Of a stretch of DNA of 64,000 nt, positions 57,910-64,000 are shown in pieces. This stretch comes from Chitinophagales bacterium (lineage in GTDB: Bacteria; Bacteroidota; Bacteroidia; Chitinophagales; Chitinophagaceae). The position numbers were made by a program, and so were the translations under genes. Under the pieces are notes generated by a model that ran no database searches, was not told the DNA's origin, and worked only from the letters and a program-made list of their open reading frames with translations. The DNA lies in the NCBI GenBank assembly GCA_020636575.1, contig JACJXP010000001.1, positions 930,001-994,000 on the forward strand. The letters are read 5' to 3'. Numbering within the stretch: the first letter of the stretch is position 1; the number at the start of each line of letters is the position of its first letter.

Positions 57910-59595
57910 ATGCGACCCGGTAAATTGAAGATCAAGATACAATTCCCTGCCTTTATCCTATTACTGATAGCTATTTCCTGTTCTGCACCGAAAAAAATAG
58001 CAAAGCAGGATGATAAAACCCTGGATTATCTGAAGGAGCATATCACTTACCTGGCAGACGATAAACTGGAAGGCCGCCGCACAGGTACTCATGGTGAAAA
58101 GCTGGCCATGGAATATATCAGCAGCCAGTTCCAGGCAATCGGGCTGGCTCCAAAAGGCACAGAAGGTTATATTCAGCCTTTTGAAGTAAATGATGGAAAG
58201 AAAATAAACGACACTACTAGTTTCAGCATCAACGATGAGGAACTTCAGTTAGGAAAAGATTATTTCCCTTTCCCGTTCAGCGCCAGTCAATCGATGGAAG
58301 CGCTGCCTTCTCCTGCATTGCAGGAAGTAGAAATGCCCTGGTTCTATGATATCAATGATGGCATACAAGATAACAGCCATAACCCACACTTTGATCTGAA
58401 CAACTATATCTATACCAATGCCAAGAAAGCCATTGAAAGAGGGGCGTCGGCGCTTATTCTTTACAATTCATCCGATGCAGATGATGGTTTGCAATTTGAA
58501 GCCAAAGACAGGCAGGAAACATTATCTGTCCCCGTTGTTTATATTAAAAAAGAGGCAGCTAAAAAATACTTTGGTGATCTTTCTGCATCATTAAAGATCA
58601 AATTCAACATCAGTTTAGGCGAGAAAACAAGGACCGGGCATAATGTTGTGGGTTATATTGACAATGGTGCTGCTACAACGGTAGTATTGGGAGCACACTA
58701 TGATCACCTGGGATATGGTGAAGATGGTAACTCAAGAAACACCTCGCATGAACCAGCCATACATAACGGCGCCGATGATAATGCCAGCGGTACTGCTGCA
58801 TTGATAGAACTGGCCCGCAAACTGAAAGGGAATGATAAACTGAAAAACAATAATTACCTGTTCATTGCTTTTTCAGGCGAAGAGCTGGGACTTTTCGGCT
58901 CCAAGTATTTTACAGAACACCCAACGATTGATCTGGCAAATGTGAACTATATGATCAATATGGATATGGTAGGAAGATTGAATGACAGCACACATGTAGT
59001 AACCGTGGGCGGATATGGCACTTCTCCGGAATGGGGAACTTTTTATAACAAGTATGATATGGCCCATGTTAAACAAACTGAATTGAATTTTAAATACGAT
59101 AGCAGTGGTACCGGGCCAAGCGATCATACTTCTTTTTACAGGAAAGACATTCCTGTTCTTTTTTATTTTACCGGGTTACATACAGACTATCACAAACCGA
59201 GTGATGACGCAGACAAGATCAATTATACCGGAGAACTAGAAATTGTTGATCATATTCAAAACCTGGTAGGGTACATGAATAGCCAGCCTAAACTTGCTTT
59301 TGTAAAAACAAGAGAAACGCAGACAACAACATCTGCCCGGTTTAAGGTAACAATGGGCATTATGCCTGATTATACTTTTGCTGGCACGGGTATCAAAGTG
59401 GATGGCGTAACTGAGGGAAGGCCGGCGCAGAAAGCAGGATTACAGGCAGGAGATATCATTTTGCAATTAGGAGATTATCCGCTTTCGGGTATGGAAAGTT
59501 ATATGCAGGCATTGGGCAAGTTTGAAAAAGGAGCTAAAACAAAAGTGAAATTTAAAAGAGGAGAGAATACACAGGAGGCGACGATTGAATTTTGA
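57910..59595 (+). CDS. M28 family metallopeptidase with PDZ domain, lipoprotein
   Basis: 561 residues. A lipoprotein signal has Cys in IAISCSAPK. A PA-like insert (about residues 100-240) is followed by the M28 zinc aminopeptidase core: GAHYDHLGYG, NGADDNASGTAAL, FSGEELGLFGSKYF, NMDMVGR and LHTDYHKPSDD supply the His, Asp and Glu ligands. A C-terminal PDZ domain follows (VDGVTEGRPAQKAGLQAGDI). It probably trims N-terminal residues of peptides in the periplasm or on the outer membrane. It may share a transcript with the genes up to 61258. Confidence 0.94.
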   Translation: MRPGKLKIKIQFPAFILLLIAISCSAPKKIAKQDDKTLDYLKEHITYLADDKLEGRRTGTHGEKLAMEYISSQFQAIGLAPKGTEGYIQPFEVNDGKKINDTTSFSINDEELQLGKDYFPFPFSASQSMEALPSPALQEVEMPWFYDINDGIQDNSHNPHFDLNNYIYTNAKKAIERGASALILYNSSDADDGLQFEAKDRQETLSVPVVYIKKEAAKKYFGDLSASLKIKFNISLGEKTRTGHNVVGYIDNGAATTVVLGAHYDHLGYGEDGNSRNTSHEPAIHNGADDNASGTAALIELARKLKGNDKLKNNNYLFIAFSGEELGLFGSKYFTEHPTIDLANVNYMINMDMVGRLNDSTHVVTVGGYGTSPEWGTFYNKYDMAHVKQTELNFKYDSSGTGPSDHTSFYRKDIPVLFYFTGLHTDYHKPSDDADKINYTGELEIVDHIQNLVGYMNSQPKLAFVKTRETQTTTSARFKVTMGIMPDYTFAGTGIKVDGVTEGRPAQKAGLQAGDIILQLGDYPLSGMESYMQALGKFEKGAKTKVKFKRGENTQEATIEF

Positions 59596-59616
59596 GTTGT
59601 AACTTGAAAAAAGATC

Positions 59617-60063
59617 ATGGCGGAAAAAAGCACCAAATTATTGCTGGATAACCGGGAGATGATCGAATCGTTTTTTGAGGACACCCGGTTGCTGGGCATT
59701 ATGGCCCCGATAAAGGATTACCAGTTTTGCTGGCAGCTTAACCAGGTAATGAGCATGGACTTTCGTATCAATGATCTTGAAATTCAGCGCACCAATAAAA
59801 AAAGGAATTATTTTTTCGCTGTGTATGAATATGCCGAACCAACCGGCTCATTGGTGCATTACCTGTACAACAACCAGTTTGACGGGGAATATCTGTTACC
59901 GGAATTTCGCCATCTTGATTTTTTATGGTTGCTGAAGGGAGATGAAGTGAATGATGCAGCGCTGCAGCAAAAGATACAAGCCATCAGAAGCATCAACCAG
60001 GTACAACTGGTAGTGGAGCTTAAAACAGAAAAGATCAAGAATAAAGAGAACCTTATTTTTTAG
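59617..60063 (+). CDS. IPExxxVDY-like family protein
   Basis: 148 residues. The pattern resembles the small Bacteroidota IPExxxVDY family: an N-terminal LLLD strand, DYQFCWQLNQVMSMDFR, and LLPEFRHLDFLW in place of the name-giving motif. No signal peptide. Function unknown. It is 21 bp downstream of the M28 gene and 22 bp upstream of the pterin dehydratase gene. Confidence 0.7.
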   Translation: MAEKSTKLLLDNREMIESFFEDTRLLGIMAPIKDYQFCWQLNQVMSMDFRINDLEIQRTNKKRNYFFAVYEYAEPTGSLVHYLYNNQFDGEYLLPEFRHLDFLWLLKGDEVNDAALQQKIQAIRSINQVQLVVELKTEKIKNKENLIF

Positions 60064-60085
60064 TTGAAGGAAATAAATTGTTTTT

Positions 60086-60319
60086 ATGTGGGAAGAAAAA
60101 GATAATTGTCTCTATCGTCAATTTAAATTCAACAATTTTAGTGAAGCATTTGCTTTTATGACCCGGGTGGCCATAGAAGCGGAAAAAATGGATCATCATC
60201 CCCGCTGGACCAATGTATGGAACACGGTGGAGATATGGCTGAATACACATAGCGCCGGAAATATTGTAACTGAGAAAGACAAAGAACTGGCTTCAAAGAT
60301 CGATCAACTATTATCCTGA
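60086..60319 (+). CDS. Pterin-4a-carbinolamine dehydratase
   Basis: 77 residues, a compact version of the family. The active-site motif is in EAEKMDHHPRWTNVWNTVEI followed by NTHSAG and EKDKELA, with the His-His-Pro and distal His and Asp of the consensus. It dehydrates 4a-hydroxytetrahydrobiopterin formed by aromatic amino acid hydroxylases, or acts in molybdopterin-related roles. No hydroxylase gene is nearby. Its TGA is directly followed by the ATG of the CtlX-like gene. Confidence 0.92.
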   Translation: MWEEKDNCLYRQFKFNNFSEAFAFMTRVAIEAEKMDHHPRWTNVWNTVEIWLNTHSAGNIVTEKDKELASKIDQLLS

Positions 60320-61258
60320 ATGCAAAAACAAATGTTGCCTGCCGCCACCATATTGATGGTTCGCCCTGCTGCTTTTGGTTATAATGAACAAACAGCGGAG
60401 AACAATTACTTTCAATCTGATTCTGATTTATCGCAGGAAGAATTACAGTCGAAAGCATTGGATGAGTTTGATAACATGGTAAAGCAATTGCAAAGCCATG
60501 ATATTAGTGTGCTGGTTATGGAAGACCATAAGATACCTGCCAAGCCCAGTGCTATTTTTCCCAACAACTGGCTCAGTACATCACCCGATGGAAAACTTTT
60601 TATCTACCCGATGTATGCACCCAACCGCCGGTTAGAAAAAAGAGAAGAGTTTATTCAGCAACTGGCGAAAGAGTACAACATAAAAGATGTGCAGGACTGG
60701 AGTGAATATGAAGTGGAAGGCCGTTTTCTTGAAGGAACAGGGAGTATGATCATTGATCATGTTAACAAACTGATCTATGCTGCTGTTTCAGAAAGGACCA
60801 ATCTTTCTGTGCTGGAAAAATTTGCAGCCGCCAATAGCTACCAGGCTATTGCTTTCCTGGCCACAGATAAAAATGATATGCCTGTTTATCACACCAATGT
60901 AATGATGGCATTGGGAGAAAAATTTTGTGTGCTTTGCGAAGAAGCTATTAGGGAAGAATGGGAACTGATCGCCGTAAAGCAGTTGCTGGAATCAACGGGA
61001 CATGCTGTAGTTCCGATCACCCTTGACCAGATGTATGCATTTGCTGGCAATATGCTGGAAGTAAAAAATAGCAAAGGAGAAAACATCCTTGTTATGAGCC
61101 AGGCTGCTTTTGACTCGCTTAAAAAGGGACAGAAAGAAACTTTAAAACAATTTGCCAAATTGTTACCTATTCCTGTACCCACTGTTGAAGCGGCCGAAGG
61201 AGGTAGTGTTCGCTGTATGATGGCCGAGATTTTTTTGGAAAAGAAAATCAGCAGCTAA
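60320..61258 (+). CDS. ctlX: Citrulline/arginine deiminase-related hydrolase (CtlX-like)
   Basis: 312 residues of the guanidine-group-modifying (pentein) superfamily. Catalytic marks are the acidic EGTGSMIIDH, the His in VYHTNVMMA and the nucleophilic Cys in GGSVRCMMAEIF near the C terminus. FPNNWLSTSPDG is the conserved substrate region. CtlX homologues convert citrulline or related ureido/guanidino compounds; the exact substrate here is not known. Its start codon abuts the stop codon of the dehydratase gene, so the pair is translationally linked. Confidence 0.88.
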   Translation: MQKQMLPAATILMVRPAAFGYNEQTAENNYFQSDSDLSQEELQSKALDEFDNMVKQLQSHDISVLVMEDHKIPAKPSAIFPNNWLSTSPDGKLFIYPMYAPNRRLEKREEFIQQLAKEYNIKDVQDWSEYEVEGRFLEGTGSMIIDHVNKLIYAAVSERTNLSVLEKFAAANSYQAIAFLATDKNDMPVYHTNVMMALGEKFCVLCEEAIREEWELIAVKQLLESTGHAVVPITLDQMYAFAGNMLEVKNSKGENILVMSQAAFDSLKKGQKETLKQFAKLLPIPVPTVEAAEGGSVRCMMAEIFLEKKISS

Positions 61259-61262
61259 GATT

Positions 61263-61991
61263 TTATTTCTTCGACAATATTTTGTTAGCCAGCCCGGGAA
61301 ACAGAAAAGCGATCCAGAGAAACATTCTCATAGCGGGAACAGTAAGGATCTTTTTTTCTTTTTTCAATTGCGGCATTATTTTTTTTACCAATACAGCAGC
61401 TGACAGTTTCTTTTCTCCTCTTCCCCTTGTCATGCCTGTATCTGTAACCGGCGGAATAAATTCTGAAACTGCAATATTCGTCTTTTTCAATGCGATCCTT
61501 AAACCGCTTGTAAAATTTCGCATGGCAGCTTTGGAAGCACTATAAACCAATCCGTCTGTTTTGGGAAAAGCACCAAGGCCTGAAGTAGTGTTAACGATCA
61601 TTGCTTTTTCAACCGTACTTAATACAGGGATCAGCAATTGCGTCAGTATCATTTGCCCGGTTACATTTATTTCTAGTTCCTGTCTTATGCGATGAGGCGG
61701 TACTGCTGTTTCAGTAAACATATAATTGTGCTGTACTCCAGCATTGTTAAACAACATGTTCAGGTCCGGGAATTGATTCTGAATAATGACAACGGCATTT
61801 TCAATGTCCTCCTGATTTTCAAGATCACATGCAATTATTTCAAAACCCTGTTGCTTCAACTCTTGTAATTTTTCTTTGCTTCTTCCCAGCAGGATCACTT
61901 TATTATCCTGTGCTAAAAGAATTTTTCCCAGTTCATAACCAATTCCGGATGTGCCGCCGGTGATCAGAATGGTATTGCCAGATAGTTTCAT
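61263..61991 (-). CDS. SDR-family oxidoreductase (DltE-like)
   Basis: 242 residues. ITGGTSGIG Rossmann motif, FNNAGVQHN, catalytic Ser in VNTTSGLG and Tyr/Lys in VYSASKAAM. A hydrophobic C-terminal segment (RMFLWIAFLFPGLANKILSK) is unusual and may attach the protein to the membrane. It is convergent with the CtlX-like gene, 4 bp between stop codons. It is probably co-transcribed with the two genes upstream on its strand. Confidence 0.88.
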   Translation of the reverse strand: MKLSGNTILITGGTSGIGYELGKILLAQDNKVILLGRSKEKLQELKQQGFEIIACDLENQEDIENAVVIIQNQFPDLNMLFNNAGVQHNYMFTETAVPPHRIRQELEINVTGQMILTQLLIPVLSTVEKAMIVNTTSGLGAFPKTDGLVYSASKAAMRNFTSGLRIALKKTNIAVSEFIPPVTDTGMTRGRGEKKLSAAVLVKKIMPQLKKEKKILTVPAMRMFLWIAFLFPGLANKILSKK

Positions 61992-62003
61992 GATAATTAA
62001 ATA

Positions 62004-62291
62004 TTATGCGTTAAATAATTTGAGTACTCCCTTTAATAAAAGGATGAGTATACCGCCCAATGCTGAATTTACAAGCAGCAGTACTATTACGGCACCGGGC
62101 AAACCAAGTTTTCTAAGAACAATACTGTCGACCAAACCCGGATCGTTTCCAAAAACCCTGTTCAGTATCACCCAGGCATTCAGGTGTTCGGCCACGGGGC
62201 CCAGTAAATAATCGATCACCGTCATGATGCAGAGAGATGTGATGCCGGCGATAACATAGATGGCGATTGGATGTGCAAATAATGTTTTCAT
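62004..62291 (-). CDS. Small two- or three-helix membrane protein
   Basis: 95 residues from ATG 62291 (MKTLFAHPIAIYVIAGITSL). Hydrophobic segments are at residues ~8-26, ~62-85 and a C-terminal stretch ending LKGVLKLFNA. No family recognised. It lies 12 bp from the SDR gene on the same strand. The frame extends to 62351, but the later ATG fits better. Confidence 0.6.
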   Translation of the reverse strand: MKTLFAHPIAIYVIAGITSLCIMTVIDYLLGPVAEHLNAWVILNRVFGNDPGLVDSIVLRKLGLPGAVIVLLLVNSALGGILILLLKGVLKLFNA

Positions 62292-62369
62292 TTCAATTTG
62301 TTTTGATGACAGCACAAAGATGTTTCCCTGCACAGGACTGTGCATTAACATATGTTAAGAAAACAGGGA

Positions 62370-62951
62370 TCAGTGAGTTTCCTGCATCTGTGCCCGGATA
62401 CGGCTGAGTTGTATGGGGGTGATGCCGAGATAAGAAGCAATATGATATTGGGGTATCAGTTGTTCCAGGCCGGGATATGTTTTTTGGAATATGGCGTAGT
62501 TGGCAGCGGCATCATTGGTGACCATGTGAATATCATGCTGTTCTTTCTTGATCCATTGCAGCTCCATGATCTTCAGCATCAGTGATTCAAAACAGCGGTG
62601 TTTTTCAAAAAGTTCCCTGAAGCCAGCATAAGAGAAACGAAACAACCTGCAGTTTGCCAAAGCCTGGAAATTCAGCTGGCAAGGTTCACCGGTAAGTAAG
62701 GCTGTAATAGGTGTGGGAAAAGTACCGGATACAAAAAATGTTTTATTATACTCATTCCCCTCTTTATTATAATATACACGGACGATACCTTCAGTAAGCA
62801 GGTAACAATGACGGACCCTGTCACCTTCTCTTACCAGCATTTCGTTTTTGGGCAATTCTTTTTCTTCGAGCAAAGGCATAAAATCCTGCCATGCTTCTGT
62901 AGTGATGGGTGAGAATTGATTCAGGTGATCGTATATGGCTTCAATGGTCAT
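62370..62951 (-). CDS. Crp/Fnr-family transcriptional regulator
   Basis: 193 residues. A cyclic-nucleotide-binding-like beta roll (LVREGDRVRHCYLLTEGIVR) is followed by a long dimer helix and a C-terminal winged helix (PQYHIASYLGITPIQLSRIR). The sequence belongs to the large Bacteroidota group related to YeiL-like Crp/Fnr proteins; effector residues for cAMP are not evident. It starts upstream of the membrane-protein and SDR genes on the same strand and may control them. It may or may not be the protein that reads the CRP-type sites at 25.1 and 31.9 kb. Confidence 0.9.
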   Translation of the reverse strand: MTIEAIYDHLNQFSPITTEAWQDFMPLLEEKELPKNEMLVREGDRVRHCYLLTEGIVRVYYNKEGNEYNKTFFVSGTFPTPITALLTGEPCQLNFQALANCRLFRFSYAGFRELFEKHRCFESLMLKIMELQWIKKEQHDIHMVTNDAAANYAIFQKTYPGLEQLIPQYHIASYLGITPIQLSRIRAQMQETH

Positions 62952-62960
62952 TAGTTTAAG

Positions 62961-63440
62961 CTATTTCTTTTTTGATTTGGCAGCGGGACGCTTATTGGCC
63001 GAAACAGATTTTACAATGGTAAGTCCCTGCACCAGTTGTTTGGGATCTTTCACTTTGGCAAGTGAGTTGGCATAAGCTTCGCCTACCAATTGTTTTATAT
63101 AGGTTTTGGGAAATGACTTTTTATCCTTTGCCTGGATGTAGCGGTATTGATTGCCCTGGCCCAACAACATTTTTTCAGGGTCTTTGATCTGGTTGCCCCA
63201 GTAAAAACCAAAATGTATGTTTTCGTTTGACCGGTAAATGGCTATGGAGCAAATAGTATGTCCCAGCTTTTCGGTGGGTGTCCATCCGATAGCGACCGCA
63301 TTAAAATTATCATAGATGATCTCATTGGCCTGCGGGCAGAGGCCCCACGCAAAATCCCGTAGCCATAATAGCAGTTCGGCTCTTTCTTTACTAAACGGCT
63401 TGAGAAATTTTAAAAGTTCTTTTGTATCCTTTTTACCCAT
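62961..63440 (-). CDS. DUF1801 family protein
   Basis: 159 residues: helix-rich N terminus (FLKPFSKERAELLLWLRDFA), LCPQANEIIYDNFNAVAIGW, a beta core (ICSIAIYRSNENIHFGFYWG) and a strongly basic C-terminal tail (NKRPAAKSKKK). Family role unknown. It is 9 bp upstream of the Crp/Fnr gene, so probably in the same transcript. Confidence 0.82.
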   Translation of the reverse strand: MGKKDTKELLKFLKPFSKERAELLLWLRDFAWGLCPQANEIIYDNFNAVAIGWTPTEKLGHTICSIAIYRSNENIHFGFYWGNQIKDPEKMLLGQGNQYRYIQAKDKKSFPKTYIKQLVGEAYANSLAKVKDPKQLVQGLTIVKSVSANKRPAAKSKKK

Positions 63441-63492
63441 TTACAGAGTAAAAGGTACAATAAGTTGTATAAAAGGAAGGGAGAAAAGAAAC

Positions 63493-63912
63493 TTATTCCT
63501 TTTGGCTTTTGATTTCTTTTAAGACAAGTTTTTTATTCATAAACCTGATAACTATATAGCTAAACCAAATTGCGGAAAAAGTAATCAATCCCTTTAAATT
63601 ATACTTTACATCTTCAGGATCATAACGGCCATGAATTCTTTTATGAAAAAATCTGTTTGAATACTCCTGTGCATGTTCAATGGAAACACTGAACAGATAA
63701 AGCCCGGCAAAGATCAGGATATGCCATACCAGTTTATTATTGGAAAAAAGAATATTTAAAAAAGCGGCAGCCAGGAAATAGAACAGAGCATGTAATTCTT
63801 TATCATGCCCCCGGAATGCTGATGGTAATTTAAGCATAAACCCGAAAACAGAAGCCGCAAAGAAGATAATCGTCAAAAATATTTTTGCAGAGATACTTAA
63901 ATTTAATTTCAT
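63493..63912 (-). CDS. VanZ-like membrane protein
   Basis: 139 residues with four membrane helices. The VanZ-like signature is visible: HDKELHALFYFLAAAFLNIL, then SVSIEHAQEYSNRFFHKRIH and YDPEDVKYNLKGLITF with the acidic residue before the last helix. VanZ of Enterococcus gives low-level teicoplanin resistance; most relatives have no known role. The remaining bases to 64000 hold no gene I can support. Confidence 0.88.
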   Translation of the reverse strand: MKLNLSISAKIFLTIIFFAASVFGFMLKLPSAFRGHDKELHALFYFLAAAFLNILFSNNKLVWHILIFAGLYLFSVSIEHAQEYSNRFFHKRIHGRYDPEDVKYNLKGLITFSAIWFSYIVIRFMNKKLVLKEIKSQKE

Positions 63913-64000
63913 GGCTAAAGTTTCAACTTATCTACAGAAGGTATTTGAGAGAGGAAAGATAAAATAACCAGAGGGAAAGTCTTAATTAATACCATTCCTT

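Noticed and set aside
63911..63967. 18-codon frame MAKVSTYLQKVFERGKIK at the right end of the window
   Set aside because: It overlaps the start of the VanZ-like gene in antisense and is too short to support without context beyond 64000.

Overview
The window is chromosomal DNA of a Bacteroidota bacterium, most likely of the Chitinophagaceae. The evidence is two proteins with type IX secretion type B sorting domains, an S46 dipeptidyl-peptidase, DUF5777 and DUF2480 proteins, an IPExxxVDY-like protein, many cleavable or lipoprotein signals, no clear Shine-Dalgarno sequences, and promoters of the TTTG / TAnnTTTG type. I saw no tRNA, rRNA, CRISPR array, transposase or integrase. Where the longest open frame began at TTG or GTG and an ATG nearby fitted the family better, I chose the ATG.

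Layout. 1-10 kb: a partial tricorn-like protease, an aldo/keto reductase divergent from a WYL regulator, DinB, SDR, DUF1003 and DUF1801 proteins, a 37-residue membrane peptide, and a tandem pair of 487-residue T9SS-exported proteins. 10.3-13.7 kb: a GT32-like glycosyltransferase, then two single-gene cassettes bounded by long imperfect palindromes and cassette-specific inverted ends; this block looks mobile. 13.7-20.3 kb: nadA, an AT-rich region with clustered DnaA-box-like 9-mers (candidate oriC; gene orientation diverges around it), a DPP11-type peptidase, a PpiD-like foldase and a DUF2480 protein. 20.3-25 kb: corA, a helical-repeat protein, a probable free-standing small RNA, a short asparaginase-domain protein and an OmpA lipoprotein.

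25-40 kb: a run of plus-strand operons. These are YceI lipoprotein / CX3CH cytochrome / DUF5777 barrel; a lipoprotein; a U32 Fe-S protein with an MMPL/RND transporter; an electron-transfer module (Tat-like small protein, four-cluster ferredoxin, NrfD, anchored exported protein, cytochrome c); GTP-PEPCK; and an AspT/YidE-type transporter. The first operon and the electron-transfer operon each carry a CRP/FNR-type palindrome at the same distance from a -7-like element, so they are probably co-regulated.

40-48 kb: an ArsC-like protein, cmoA with an ICMT-like membrane protein, Nfu, YegP, a saccharopine-dehydrogenase-like enzyme, a zinc-ribbon protein and SSB. Then comes a compact three-gene operon: a SET-domain protein, an ATP-grasp ligase, and an ATP-grasp ligase fused to a second SET domain. 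This is the strongest candidate for an undescribed system, and would couple peptide-bond-type ligation to lysine or amine methylation. 48-64 kb: mnmG, an HNH protein and ybeY with a perfect 45-bp palindrome between the last two, feoA, nadD, chrA, an M20 amidohydrolase with a class A beta-lactamase-like protein, feoB, an M28 peptidase, an IPExxxVDY-like protein, a pterin dehydratase, CtlX, an SDR, a Crp/Fnr regulator, DUF1801 and VanZ-like proteins.
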